Shown: piece after piece, positions 1 through 14,600 of the stretch
Layout of the letters: each line of letters starts with the position of its first letter
Numbering within the stretch: the first letter of the stretch is position 1
Source of the DNA: Stenopsyche tienmushanensis
Lineage: Eukaryota; Arthropoda; Insecta; Trichoptera; Stenopsychidae
Assembly (NCBI GenBank): GCA_008973525.1
Contig: WACJ01000249.1
Coordinates: 310,001-374,000, forward strand
Length of the DNA stretch: 64,000 nt
Direction: 5' to 3'
Program-made: the position numbers and the translations under genes
The notes under the pieces: generated by a model
What the model saw: only the letters and a program-made list of their open reading frames with translations
Databases searched by the model: none
Told to the model about the DNA's origin: nothing

Positions 1-3000
1 TTGTGTACATTTATAATCATATGGTGATAAGAGTAGTTAAATTTAAATAACTGCGATCAAAATGGTAATTTACCTTAACGAGCACAAATCCATATTTTTA
101 TTTTATGGGGTAAATCGTATAAATAAGACGTTTTGAATGTCATCCTTACTTGCTGAAATTGCTAATTAAATCAAATTCTCGGCAACCATTGAGGGATTGT
201 CACAAAGATACTACGAGGGCACATTCAGAAAGGATTAATAAAATGAATAGAATGAGCATTAGGGTGCCACACAAACTATCCTCAGTTAACAAAGAAAAGT
301 GGGTGGGAATTTTATTATTGCCAACACAAAGAAATCATTTGTATTTATATCTAGTTCTTATAAATAAAGATAAATTCTTCAAAGGATTTGTTATGTCTAA
401 TAGAATAGGAATAGCATTTTAGTATATAATATTTCAAATACATGGAGAATCGGAATGTAATCCATTTTTTATCCTGAATCCACTAATGGTTCCTTTTTTC
501 GTTCTATTATAAGTACATCTTTGAGGTTCTTATTTTATTTTCTAAATTTCCCATCAATGATGTTAATATTTTTTGAATTTATCAAAAAATAATGGATGAA
601 AAAATGATGATTATATACAATAATGTTACAAGAAAAGAACATTGATCAATCCCTGGGAAAAAAAATATTTCTATCCCCGAAAGAGAAATGCAACGAAGAT
701 GCAGTTTATTATGAACTTTTAAAATCAAATTAACCAATGAATACTATAAACGATTGGACAAGTATTCTGATCATTGATGAGTTTTTGTCTTCTATTGTAT
801 GCAATACTACGAATATCAGATGATCCAACTAAAAGAGCAACATTTAAACAATATTTTATAAAAAAAATATTTAAAAATCCAGCCTTTGAGACTTTAAATA
901 TATTGGGAAAATGTATTTTTATATAAAATCAAAAATCAAAATATTTTCTGCCAGCAAGTGAGTATAATGAATTTTTGGTACGGTGTATGCAAAATACCAC
1001 AAATTTCATTACAATCTACAGCATGCTTGGCCTTAAAAAGTTGTAATCAAAGAAAATTAAAAATCTTTATTCAATCACTTTCATTTTATCTAGAAGAAGT
1101 ATGTAAAAATCCAATAAAATCGGTGTATTCATTTTTGCAAATAGAGTTTTAAGAAGAGTTTTAGAATTTTACTACAATTAACTAGAAACTTTGGAAAAAT
1201 ATTTTTGGCGTATTAGATATAAAATTGTATTTTTTGAAATTCTAAAACTCATTTAACCTCTTGAGGATTAACATCGTTTGAGCTCGCACATCAAACTGTA
1301 TTAATATTGATTACAATTGATCATAGTTTATTTAAATTTTTTTCAATGTTAAATCACAATATTTGAATGCTAAATCGTAATAAATCATAAAGACACAAAC
1401 TGATTTGCTGTGCATGTCTGATTTTAAAAATCGTTTTGGGTTCTTCTTATAATAGTAATAATAAATTAGATTTAAGGGTGGAAACAGATACTTAAACCAA
1501 AAAAGTAATTTTTTCACTTATGTTAAGATTATTTTATATTATTCACTTATTTTGAATCGTGTTTAGACACATAATTTGATTACTTTTTGGATTTTTTACT
1601 ATGAGTTCCGCTTACTTCCATAATCCAAAATTGCGATATTTCAACAAGATAACAATATCTATACAAGAAAAAGGCGTTTACACACCAAAAAGTTTCCTAT
1701 TGTAAACAAATATCCTTGATCGCTTAAAAGGAACCATTAAATTTGCGCTGAGTTCGCATCGTTCTTTGATTCCACACGAAGTGGATCAATCGATATCGTA
1801 TAAAGTTGAGGTTTGATGGCAAGATAAAAAGGAGAAAAAATTCACGATTCTCATAGGAATCCGTAATATGAGACACCTTTTATTCTCCGCTTTCTCCTTT
1901 TTTCTCCGCGGAGCGTGATTCTGTTTTCAAGCCCTCCTGCGAGCGCCAGTAATTGCAAGGTGACAACGGTTCGGGCCGTAATTTGAAAGTCTACGTACCA
2001 TGGCTGTATATTCTTCCACCGCACCTGAACAAATACAGAGCCGTAAAATAGTGATGATCGACCATCCTTTCGTTAATTAAATAAGGGTCGATTGTAAAGG
2101 GATTTTTTTGCCTTACTATGCAAAAAAAATCCACCCAAACCAATGACATTTCTACGAAGTATTCATGTCGTTAACGCAAAACATTTTTATCGAAGTGATT
2201 ACATTTCATCTCTTATTCAGCGTCAAAATGACGTCTTTTATCATCCAAATTGGATAAATTAAATAAGTATTACTATTTTAAGAGACGTCGAGAGACAGTT
2301 TAAAGTGTTCGCATTATGCCACATGTACTAGGAACTGTCTTCTATTACGCTATTAACTCAAACAAATTGTTCAATGATTGCACTTACACTAGACAAGCCA
2401 ACGACCTTATATTTAACGTACATTGTCTTACAGATATTCATCACATCGATGCGCAAGAATTGAAATAAATTCGTCCAAACCTTGTTGGATTTGACAGCAT
2501 GCAAATTAATCGAATTACGTTCAATATTAAAATTTGACCCCTCAAAGACCTCAAATGACCCAGGTCACTCATTTGTCTAAAATTCAAATTACCAAGCCAT
2601 GTAGCTGTCATGATCATATGACTTTTCATTGTGTACGACCGACGAACTTTGAAATGCTAAAATGAATCGTTCGCTGGCGCCATATGCATCCAACAACTTT
2701 ATCTTTGACCATTGTACAAGATGACGCTTTAATTCAACCAATTTATTAAATTCATCATTGTTCTGGATGAATATGTAAATCAATTGCATGAGTTGTACAA
2801 TATTCAATTAATACAGCCACACGATTTGACATGATTAATGATATTGTACGCCTTTGCCCATATAACACTTTAAAAAGTTAATTTAAATCTTGTTGAAATG
2901 TTGAAATTTTAAATCCCATTTTTCTTTTGTACTTACCACAATATCGTTTATATTTTTATAATCTGCTATAAAAATTTGAATGGAGGATGTCTTTCAAAAG

Positions 3001-3159
3001 ATGTGATCTGAGTTTATTTTGTCAGAAATTTGTCCCCTTTTAATAATGTTTTTATATTATTCTTTGCTATCCAAGGATAATTCACAAGGTGTTCACTCAC
3101 GTACTATATCTCCTTGCAATAAGATTTGTAAACGCAATTAATTTGTAAAAAGCCTGAAT
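1..3159. other. Gene-free AT-rich stretch
   Basis: I see no supported gene here. A more GC-balanced patch at about 1740-2060 has no long open frame. A minus-strand open stretch at about 2441-2807 is split over two frames and matches no family I recognise; it may be an old transposon relic. Confidence 0.5.
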
Positions 3160-3686
3160 TAGGGTTTCTGATTTCTCGATTTCATTTCTTAAATTTTTCG
3201 AATCCTCAATAAATTTTTTTGAACAAAAAAGTATTGTTATAAATATTGACAAATAGTTAACATTTAAAATTTAATTACTTATTTATTGCTTTTAAAATAA
3301 CCCTTTAAAAAACACGACTAAATCTTGGTATAGTGATTTAGATCCTGGATTTTTACTATAAAGGCTCGGGCTTAAGTCCAGATTATGTAGAAAATAAATT
3401 TACAATACCAAAAAATTTGGGAGATCAGAAATACGAATATTTCCGATCGATCATCTCGATCCAGGTTTAACCTGGTCTCTTGGATTTGAAATATGCGATG
3501 CAGCATTTTAAAACTGGAAGCGGTTGTATTTGCATCAAAAATATTCGTACAAATTTTATTTTATACAATAAAAATTAATTTCTGAAAATTCTCGAGAAAT
3601 CAGAAAATTTCTCAAGAAATGAGAATTCTCGATTTTGCATATTTTTCGAAAAATTCTCGAGAAATGATTTTTGGGAAGAAACACTA
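3160..3686. mobile_element. Non-autonomous hAT-type element with TIRs
   Basis: The left end starts TAGGGTTTCT and the right end, read inward, starts TAGTGTTTCT. Both fit the hAT end consensus TAGNG. The flanks are near-duplicates of 8 bases (GCCTGAAT on the left, TCCTGAAC on the right), as expected for an aged hAT target-site duplication. The subterminal parts are rich in the palindrome TTCTCGAGAA and close variants. No transposase frame is present, so this looks like a MITE of 527 bp. Part of the interior (about 3310-3440) resembles 17105-17235. Confidence 0.6.
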
Positions 3687-6600
3687 TCCTGAACCATTCG
3701 CAAACAATTCAAATGTTTCTTGAATATTCATACAAATTATTGATTGTTTTTGAGGTTGATATTTTAACACAAATTTGCCAACAAAAAAATATTTTTAGGG
3801 AAAATATCTTATATTTTGAATGCGGGATTATAAAGTAATAAAATTTTTGAGACTTACTCGTATACAGTTTTGTATCGAATTGCGGTTCAGGAAACACATA
3901 CATCGAAATTTTAGGCTATCAGTCTTCCAAATTTGTTAAAACGATATTTTTTTTTACAGAATTTGAATTTGAATATGAACATTTTTAATAAGAGCTGAAG
4001 ATCTTGCCTACTGTATCAATATAGTATATTTTCTATTTTAATATATTTGATTAAAAAAGTTAACCGCTCTATGGCAGAAAATAATTTTAACACTCAACTA
4101 TAAATCTGTCAACTACGAAATAAACGGTTGGGGATTCCTGAATTTCATGTCGCAAGAACGGAAATATTCCTATGCTTAATTTTACTTAATGACTGGTAGA
4201 ATACCCGACGTTCGTAGTAATTTAGACTTCCATGTATATTTTTAATCTGCGTTTTTTAACAGGGTCATCTGAAGCATAATCTGCATTTTTCCAGCAGTAG
4301 TAATATGTGGATATTAAAACTTCCACGCCGATGGACGAAAATGCTTCAGATATTTTTCATGAACTATTTGCATTTTTGCTTATATCCGCTTAAATTCAGT
4401 ATATAAAAATGATTTATATTATTATTAAAAGGCTTGAAAATTGAATATATTCCATTGCATGATTTAATCATCGTATTTATTTTTTAATAATAGTTCGAAT
4501 TCATATATGAAATATTTTTTATATAAAAAAATACGATGATACATTTTGTTTAGGAATATTTTTATTGCCAGGTATGATATCAGGAAGCGAGATTTTTTTT
4601 AGCAAAAAAAAATAAACAAGGAACGTGTCTGAAGGGACGAATTAGGACTAAACTCGAATTTATCCCAGTGTCACGTATCCGAACAAACACACACTAATGA
4701 AAATAGCTAGCTTCAATGGTCATAAAGGAGGATCATCCGGGTGCATCCCAGGACTTCTCATATTTCGATCTTACGGATATCTAAAGGATGTGATGTAATT
4801 TATAAGGCAATAAATAGAAAAAAATTAGGATATCATTTTATCTGCTTATTTGTATGCTAATAGTGTCAATAAAGTATTTCATTTGTAATAATTTAATTTT
4901 CTCAACGTGATACATTGCTGTGTTAAATTGTCGTTAGTTATTTGTCGTGCGCCCGTGGAAATACTTTGAAAAAAAAACACATTTAAAGCTGGATGAAGAT
5001 TATTAAGAATGACAGATTAAATATTCATACAACAACGACCTTTAGAAACACTTTATCGGTAATAATTATTCGCCAAATGGATCTGAACCCAAATCTTCAT
5101 TATTGCCATTAAATAACGAAGCCACGGTGAATAATTTAAACTGATTCTATTTCAAAAATTAAACTAAATAAAATATTAATGACAGACTGACACAAACCTG
5201 TAGGATGAGTTTTCACAAATAAAAACTTTAATGTTTTCAAGCAGGCCAATGTTTTTAATTATAAATGTGAGAAGATTTCGCCATTGGTATATTTTAATAT
5301 ATTATGTATTGACATCGGATGTTTGATTCCCGATTTAGAAGCCTTTTCCGTATTAATATAATGTATTAAATAAATTATAATTGCTTGGATTGCGAGCGTT
5401 ATCAAGGACTCACAAAGAACAAACGACATTGTATTTATCAAATGATGTTATTATGGACAAAAATCAATACGTAATTATTTACAACATTTTAAATGAATAT
5501 TTACGTAAATTATTGTATTTTTTTCAAAATTGGTTTAATGGAGGGAAAGTCGCATAAACTTTCGGCAATAATTATTTGCACCACCTAATTAGACATTTCA
5601 TAGACTGAGGGTGAAACTTTAAGATCGCAGCGAAAATCTATGGATTTGGCAATTCGCAGAATTTAAGTGCAAAAATTTAGATAATTGGAAGCGAATACAT
5701 TTCAAGAGACTTAGCAAAGTGCTTTCGTTTTATGTGAACGCAGTAGAAAGTTTTCCTTAATCGCTTTGGAACTGAGGAAATATTACACTTTCGAAATAGC
5801 CATGGCTTAAATTGCCCTTCCTTATTTGAAAAGTTAACGCGGATGAACCTAAACAATGATTGCTAAAAAATATTTTTTCCACTCTTCGTTCGTATTCCGC
5901 TCAAAACTCTTGACTATCTACGGTCTAATTACCACAAACGGATTTTTGAATCAGAAATGCAAAATAATAGTCTTGTGTACATTCGATGTGCTGAAAAAAT
6001 TTCAAGTTTCACGCTCTATTGTGACGCAATCCAGTGCATTATTAAGGCTTGCATGCAAATGTGAATTGTAAAATTTCATTCTGGGGTAGTTCATACTACC
6101 TGGAATTAAAGCACAGTCAGATTGCACAGTTTCGAGCGACGCTTCGTCGAAAAAAATATTAAGGGATGCTTTCATTTATGGTGATTATTTTTTTGAATGC
6201 CCGCAGCAAAGTGCAGCAAGTGCAGTCCGTGAAACTAGTTTGTTAGACGAGGTCTCATTTCTGATCTTAATCTTGCCTCCATGGACAGGACGGCGATGAT
6301 AATAAAAGTTTGCGCAAAAGTCTCAATGACAATTTTTGTACTCGTTTTTCCCCAAGCTTTTACATTTTATCTCGGATTTTTCTCAAATGCAGCTCCACCA
6401 ACTCCGCAAGACATTTTCTTTGCATAGAAAAATTAAAGCAACAGTAGATGTCTTTCAATGGACCAAATTCTGCGAATTTGTATGCAATTCATTCTTTCAA
6501 GAATAGTACAACCAGAATGTACTTTGTTGACCTAATTTTACGTTATCCTTAAAATATGAGAAGAATTTCATGATCAAGATACGTGTCATATATTAGTTAA

Positions 6601-7109
6601 AGTAAGGGCGTTTGAATGACTCCCATATATAATATATATGCTCAAAAGACATATTATATGAAGATATTTCATAACCAGATAAAATTTCATTTTAACAAGA
6701 ACTTTTATTCAAACGACAATTTTTATTTGATATGCAATATATTTATACATATGAGACGCATTTATTAAAATATATACATATAGCTCAAGTGTAATATCCC
6801 AATAAAATGTATTATTCCTACATAACAATATACATTTAATATGTATGTCTTTTACATTAAATATTTATGATCGATAGACCTTTAGAAATCATTAAGAATC
6901 AATTTATAGTAAATACTTTGAATAATAAAAATCATAAATTAAATTTTTGTAGTAGTCAAATATCAACAAATACAATATTTCTAACTATTGTTGTGTAGTC
7001 ACGCTCATCCTTAAATATGCATATCATTCCGCCAAAGCTATAGTTTTCATCAAATAATTTCATGAATACGAATTGCGCCATTTATAATATAAATACCCTT
7101 CTGATGTAT
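3687..7109. other. Gene-free AT-rich stretch
   Basis: No supported gene or recognisable element. Only short open frames without family motifs are seen. Confidence 0.5.
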
Positions 7110-7570
7110 GAGAAATATCCCGAAAGTAAGTGTACTAATTTTTTATACTTTTTTAGAAAAAGTGCATTTGAAAAAAATACAGGATATTGTTGATAAACAT
7201 ATTAACTATTTTTCAACATATTCGCCATCCCGTTCGATGCATTTGGTGAGCCGTGGCACAAGCTTGAAACTTAATTCCACCCATGTGTTCTTTCAGGAAG
7301 GGAAAAAGATAATAATCTGAAGGCGCCAATTCAGGGGAATAAAAGGGGTGGTTCAAAACATCTCAACCAAATAAGTCCAAGAGCACCTCGGTGGCTAAGA
7401 CTGTGAATGCTTCTTTCGAGTTTTTTAGGATCTCACAATATCGTTGTGCATTGATGGTCCTTAAAGTAAAAATTTGACCAAAATGATGACTTTTCGGTCC
7501 TAAACCCCTGAGATCATGATTTTATTTTTTGCGTGAAGTTGAGGATAAAATAATAAAATAATCTTAAAAT
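7110..7570 (-). pseudogene. Mariner transposase C-terminal remnant
   Basis: Read on the minus strand, fragments in several frames match the end of a mariner transposase. A piece resembling 'LKEHMGGIKF' lies near 7290, followed by a 'TKCIERDGEYVEK'-like tail near 7220-7250, the usual last residues of this family. Upstream (about 7400-7560) the similarity is broken by frameshifts. No terminal repeat could be paired with it. Dead fragment. Confidence 0.6.
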
Positions 7571-10034
7571 TACAAATCTAGGGCTAACCAATGGAGCTAA
7601 ATTTAATGTATATGGAGCTAACTCTTTTGGTGTGGTGTTTTTTTTATCTAAAAATGTTTCCCTTTACCTAAAAAGCTTTCAAGCAAAAATTCCAGAATCT
7701 GCTTAAAACAGTTTTACTGTCTTTCTGATTATAATTTTATTGATTTATAATACACTAATACGTTGAATTTAAATAATGCATTATGATAAATAAATAACTA
7801 TACTAATATCCTTTACCTCTCTGCTTACGGTATCTATAAGAGCCCAGTCTCGTTATTTAATAGCCACATCTCATATTTTTTGAAATCAGTAAAATCAAAC
7901 TTAATATAAGATAAAAAAGCTTTTCGTAACCGTTATTTTTGCGAATTAGTCATTTGGTTGTTCTTAATCCAAAATAAAAATAAATATTTTGTTTAAATGA
8001 GCATAAGGAAAACAAATTTACGATGCTATTAATTTTGTATTGAATATTTTATCATTATCAAAGACAAATATGTAGCAAGAAGGGAAGTGTATTTTGGAGG
8101 CGTACGTTTATTTGCTAGAGATACGTTTATCACTAAACTAAACGTCATTATCCTGATCAAATATATCCATAATTTTATTAGTATAGTTTTATTTTCCATG
8201 GTGAATTATATAGGCTTTTTTCTAAAATGATAGATTGAGATTCTATTATACTTAAAAATACATCACAATGGGATAAGGTATTTTACCGTCTTAAGCCCCA
8301 CGAATATCAACAAGTACTTGATTCCATACTTAGATTAAATTTATTGAAAAGCATGTTATTTTGAATAGTTTTGCGTAGGTGCACATGGCATAAGCACGTG
8401 TATCTTTTAGTGCCTTATTGATTATATACACAGACATTAAAGCCCATTTCTGTATAAGTTGTTCTGATACAGCAAAACACCGTGTAAGTAGCCTTTTGAT
8501 GCTCCCGATCCCACACTAAATATTTGCCTAGCTTATTAAATTAGTTCTATTTAGGTAGCGTTTCTCCGTTTCGAGGGTTTCTCCGTTTGCAAAAGGGCCG
8601 AAAGAAACGAAGGCAAATAACGAGAAACAGCAGCTTACTCCGAGCAGAATTGCTTTGGGATTCCAAGAAGCGACCCCCATAAAAGACATTATTTTTTATT
8701 GATGCTTTACTGTCAACAATTGTCTACAAAATTACAAAGAATTTTAATGAGGATCATTGTCAGAATAAAATAAATAAAGGATTACACTGTACATACTGAA
8801 AAGGTGGTAACGAGAGCTCAGCGCAATATTTCTCTCGTGCGAACTTTTCCCATGAATACCTTTGCTTTACTGCCCCGCAGGGCGCCCTATATCCTTTGCC
8901 GGATAAATGAAATACGTGTCCTATTGATTGCCGGATGGACCTTTATTTTTTTATCCTTGTCACATTTTCAGTCAAAAATCATGATGCACAATATAGCTAT
9001 AAATCATGGAAAACAGCACAATTCCAGAGTATTTTTTCCTTTTATCATATTTAGAGCTAGATTTACTTCCTTCCGGGTCAAACCAGATGGCAATCTACGT
9101 TTTGAGCTTTCCTTTTCTACTTGAATTGCTAAATCAAATTGCATTTAATGGAATGTATTCTAACATTCTGAAAACAAAGCATTACTCAGACCCATGATTT
9201 CAAATTCATATTTCGATAAAAATCACATTCTTTTGCTGTTTTTCGCCTATTGATATTGCAAAATGATTAAAGATTGATGATGTAAAAATGATTAACCGAT
9301 GAGAATGTATTTAGAAGTATGTTTATTGATATTTTTCTTTATGAATCATCGTTTTGTGGAGTGAAATTATAGAAATAAAAACGTGGGAAGATTATATTCC
9401 ACCAATATTATCTCCTACGTACCTACCTGTCTGCAGGTAGTTTACGTTAATTATTGCTAAATAAAATTCGTATACTTTCGATACAAAGTGGCTAGGTCTA
9501 TGATAGACGTGGCTGAAATTATAGCGCGGGAATTTAATTGAATTATTGCAACAATCAAAACATTGCAATATTGAGTACATATGGTATTTATTATAAACCG
9601 CTACAATAATGCTACGGTCTTATAGTTATAAGGCATTTATTTTTAGTTTTTATGTTATAAATGTCAGCAACAACATCATAGTGGTAGACTGCCATTTTGT
9701 TTACTTATTATAACAAAACATAAATTGAAAAAGAATCAGCTTTGCAGGAATAATTACACAAATAATGTGGCTGCCTCCCGTATTATTAAGCATGTCGCTA
9801 ATTACATTAACTATCAAAAGCAGGTGAATTTATGATAATAAAACGTTGCCCATGAGGGAACAGCTTTTTTTCAGTTAACAACAGAACCTAACATGTTTTA
9901 ATCCTTGATTGCTTTCATTCTAGTTCTTTACCGCCAATTCCGCTGTTACTGCAATTTGCTTGTCGCAACCTATGCATTTTTATACATGACCGTAACATTT
10001 TCACAATCCAATCACGACATATATTACATACAGG
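7571..10034. other. Gene-free stretch
   Basis: No gene is supported. An open frame of 106 codons on the plus strand at 8804-9124 lies in a slightly GC-richer patch; it has no recognisable domain and no clear splice context, so it is not called. Confidence 0.45.
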
Positions 10035-10295
10035 ATGTTTTGCACATGGACCAATAAAGTTTTTTTGGGGACTAGGGGGGTCTTTTCCTACGTTTCACAC
10101 ATAGTCCCATATGTCCTAAGTGTCAGAGTTGTCGAAAAATATTTTTTTAACATTTTAAGGTTCCATATTCTTCCCTTATATTTTCGACGCAATGTAGCTG
10201 ATATAATTTTTCTCTCAAAATGTCTAAAAAGCGTTAACGATTATCCAGCAATCCTAAACAAGTTTTCATTGTCTGTTCCTAATAATTATATATAA
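10035..10295 (+). pseudogene. Non-LTR retrotransposon ORF2 C-terminal remnant
   Basis: The second half of this 86-codon frame has the pattern RRNxxDxxFLxKxLxxxxDxPxxLxxxxxxVP. This is typical of the region after the reverse transcriptase in jockey/R1-type elements. The reverse transcriptase itself is missing, so this is a 5'-truncated relic. Confidence 0.5.
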
Positions 10296-11384
10296 TTCAT
10301 TTACACGAATTCATCCCACAAAGGAAATCCTAATTCAAAAAATAATCGTCACCTTTGCAATTGATTCTTTTTTTACCACTAATATCATTTTTAATACTTG
10401 AGGGAACATTATTATGCATGTATCAATGATTTTGAAGTAAATCGTTTTGCTTTCCGTGTATATAAATTCAGGTTTACTCGCAATGAAATGTTTTTTTCGC
10501 GAGAAAGAATGATTGTCTAGATTTTATCGCAAAATAAAAGTGGCCGGAAGATTTTCCCAAAGTGAAATAAGAACTTGACATCCCCGACGATATCACCTAG
10601 TCGGTGATGAGGCTCTTTCACGGAGGCGTAATGTTTCTTCAGAGTTATGGTTATAGAGCAATAACGCCATGTGTGGTTGCACGTTCGAGGCGAAAAATAA
10701 AATTTATTTACGCACTCAACGCAAAATATGTGAAATACAAAGGAGAGATTGCAACACCACGAGAATCCCTAGGGCAATTAGTGGAGGGGTTCTGATTAAC
10801 GAAAACAATACAAATTTTATAAGGGTTGCCGTTCTTAAATATGGATTACGTCGCTAACGTCGTGGAAAAACTGGGCTAAAGCAATGCCGCATTATTAAAG
10901 TTGGCGATGGCGTCAAATTTACCATGTAAAAAGTTTTTCAGCTCCTCCTTCAAGTTTGCAAAATGCAATTTTAAATTAGCTTTGTATTCTCCGCTGATAG
11001 AAAGTACACAAACTTATTGAAAATGCTCTTCTTACCTGACTTTTATTATTTTTACTTGGAAAAATTAATTGCAGATAGGGGAAGAAAAATATTGGAATAA
11101 AATTACACCTTGTTAAAATTAATTTTTTACAGCACATGCAAAGAATAAGTATTCATACTTTGCATTATGGAAACTAGATTTTATACACAGAAAAATATTA
11201 TGCAAAATTAATTATAAATAATTTAAAACATTATCAAGCTTTAATTTAAAATATAGGGGCAATATTACAAAAATATTTTATTTGCTACATTGAAGATTAT
11301 TGTTATACTTATAGCGAATACTTGGCATGTACATAGTATGTATTTTAATTCATATTATTGGAATGATTTCATATATTTTTAATT
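10296..11384. other. Gene-free AT-rich stretch
   Basis: Nothing supported. Short open frames at 10604-10857 overlap in two frames and show no motif. Confidence 0.45.
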
Positions 11385-11690
11385 ATGCTGAAAAACGGGT
11401 ATACGATCGCGCTTAGTAATTATTTGAGAGGAACATTAAGATTTCAAATTTTAACAACTTCGGAGTGTCCATGCGGAGATCCGTTTATGAACATAGATCA
11501 TGTTCTGTGGATATGTTCGGGCATGGCGTCCGATCGCGAGGTATTCCTTCGTTGTCAGTGTTCCGAAATTCGGACCGTTTGTGACCTTGTGGCCACTCCC
11601 TCTAATTTTAGGGCCTTTTGTAAAAGTTCTTGGAAAAAATGCATCCTCGGGGCTTTCTACGATCTCCATCGGTATATTTTTACACAGTAG
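11385..11690 (+). pseudogene. Non-LTR retrotransposon 3' fragment (C-C-H-C tail of ORF2)
   Basis: This 101-codon frame contains C-P-C-G-D-x6-D-H-V-L-W-I-C. This is the C-x-C...H...C motif found near the end of ORF2 in R1/I/jockey-type non-LTR elements, after the reverse transcriptase. The following 'LVATPSNFRAF' stretch recurs in the copies at 15480, 43140 and 48490, so they form one family. This copy is the least damaged: the frame is open to its stop at 11688-11690. Confidence 0.6.
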
Positions 11691-14600
11691 AACAGTTATA
11701 AAACATCAATTAATAAGTTCGTAGGATTAAGAGCAAAATACGTTAAAGTTAGCATGTTAAAAATACATTTTATAAAACAATATTAAATAATGCTAATACT
11801 GTAGATATCCATATCCAAATATTAACTCAATTATTTCACCACTTTTCTCCGAATCTCAATGAAAATTATGCCATCGGACATTCAGTTTTCATGAATCAAT
11901 ATTCATAAATGGAAGGATTTTCCCCGACAATAAATCTCTTGAATATTCTTTGCACATGAATTGAGCGATATAAAGACTTTAATCGTAGCGTCGATTAATG
12001 AATAAATTAGCATAAAAATTGATATTTTAACGTTAAAACTGATTTTTTCCTATGTATGAAATGGAACAAATTGGAATCGCCTTGAATATCACATCCATGT
12101 ATAATACTGAAACATATCATCGATTCGTATTTAATTTAAAATCGCTGTCTTGTGAAAAATTGAGGATACGACTGCAAAATGAAATTGCATTTCAGAGATT
12201 CGAGGTTTTTTAAATTAATATTTTCGTATGATTTTTTCCCCAACATGCAGTTTCTTGTATTGGAATGTTTTTATATGGTGATCGTCAATCATATCTACTA
12301 TAAATTTAAAGCAAAGATGTTTGAATCAACCCTTTCGGGCCAAAGTCAAGATGCACTTGACATTCAAAAGTTTCTGGCAGGTCTCAGTGCCTTAGTGCTA
12401 AAGTTATTTAAGCTAGTTCTGATTTCCTTTTTTTATTTCGAATATGAATATGAATTATTTATTTTATGGTGAACCATTCAATCAGTTGTATATAATATAA
12501 AATATGTCTATTCGGTCGGTCAAACTCAAATAGAAGATCGCGACTTATATATAAACACAAATAAAAATACTTTGGAAATAAAGTTAGAGTTTTAAAAGTG
12601 GTCCAGTAAACGGGAGACGGAACGACATATTTTATTGCGAAACTTGCAAACGGAAGCTTGGACTTCAACAGGAAGGTTGTTTTAAGAAATATAAAGATTT
12701 TATTTGACGATTTGATTAGATTTGTTGTCGAAAAATTCAATTTCGTGGTATAAAATTTCCTTGATACGTTTTGACTCGGTTTTCGATTTTTCGCAAATAC
12801 TCTTCTCAAGATTAAGATTTTTGGCCTAATTTTGTGTCAGAATAGGACTTAAGTGAAAACGAACAGAATTTACTGCGTGTTTCCCAAGACAGAGGGTAGA
12901 CATCCCGCTTTGGCATTTAATTAAAGCGTTCTAAGGATCTTCGAAGCCTCAGCCATGAAGGCAAGATTCCCTTGATACCCTCGTTAATATTCCCTTCTCA
13001 CATCCGTTAGACCTTAGGGTAACATTTTTGTAAGTTCACCTCTGATCCAAAAACGTATGAGATTAATTCCGGAGCCGAAAATTATCTCATCTAATGATCC
13101 TGAATTAAATCAATTTTTTCCATTTAAAAAAATGTTTTTTTTTAATTAATTCTCGAAGCGAAAAGATCTTCTTCAATGACTGTATGTTATTAAAATGTTA
13201 ATTTTATTCCTCCGGTCAATTGGCCTACATTTGGAACTTATGTAAATTAAGCGGCTTATCTACGTATTTTAATATAGCTAGTGTTAACCCTTAAATGACA
13301 ACAGTTTGCCTTCTAGTTGCCTCCCAACGCGCACGCATGTTAATATGAAAGACATTCTCCTGGTACGTTTCGTACCTTAGTTAATTAAATCAAATTTATT
13401 CGGCCAGATTTCTAATAACCAAACGCCACTCTTATGGGAAACTCATCCGAGATCCCGAAGGACCCCTGCGACGTTATGCGAATCTTGACGCAGGTGTCGC
13501 GATATTAGGGGTGTGTTAACTATTAATTAAACGCGACACCTGAATGATGCCAACCCCCGGACACAACAGCGAAATTATAAATGCCTTTTATTAAAATGTT
13601 TCATATATTGCCATAAGCCAAAATAATTTCAACCGTAAAAATTGTGTATTAAATGAATACAGTCTGCAATTTGTAAAAGGGTCCATGTTGTGTTTGTGTC
13701 AACATTCCGTGGGCGATAGCTGGGCTTCGTGTACTTCAATAGAGTCGGTTCTGGTTACATACGTGACCATTTTACACGACTTGGTCTTTAAATTTAGTGA
13801 TATCTGAATAGACCGTTCCATATGGCCACCATAAGCCTCAGTGCGGAATACTGTGTATCCGTTTCCTATTAGAACTTGCTTCCATTGAGTTTATGATCAT
13901 TGACCACAATATTCTGCTCGTTCGGGAATTAGCGCAAATATACACTGCATAGTATGAAAATATTGAGGTCGTTGGGTTCATATTTTTCGATTCAAATATC
14001 AATCAAAATTTCATTCCGCCTAAGGGATGCTTTCAATCGTTGACATCATCGCGCTTTTGTGAGGTGTATCGCCTAATGAGAAATTTTCATCTCGTGTTTT
14101 CTTCATCAAGAATTTTCTTTCAAAATCCGTGATAAAATTTTGGAACCCAACACTTCTCAAAAGATTTGCCTGTCAGGCAAACTAATGGACGGCGACGAAA
14201 TTTTCAATCTTGTTTCTCATCCCACTCAAATTTAATATCGACGAATGTCAATTTTGTTATAAAGAGGCGAAAAAAACTACTCTACTCCGTAAGCGTTTAA
14301 ATTGATTCAATTAATTTTATACTAAATATTTTTTATTCTCATAAAATGATCAGTAGATCATTCAATTGATCATATAAATGACAAATACATTTACTCGTTA
14401 TCTGAACTCATCATTGGATTTATTAATATTATGACCAAAAATAGCTTGTTTATTAGAATTATGAATGGTAAATGCTTCGTTTAATTTAGTGCTAATGATT
14501 AATTAGTCCAAAATTAACATGGATATAAATTGCAATATACTTTGAAGTATGAATTTCGGACGATAATTTGATGGATTCTGATCGTCCTTACCTTCGATCG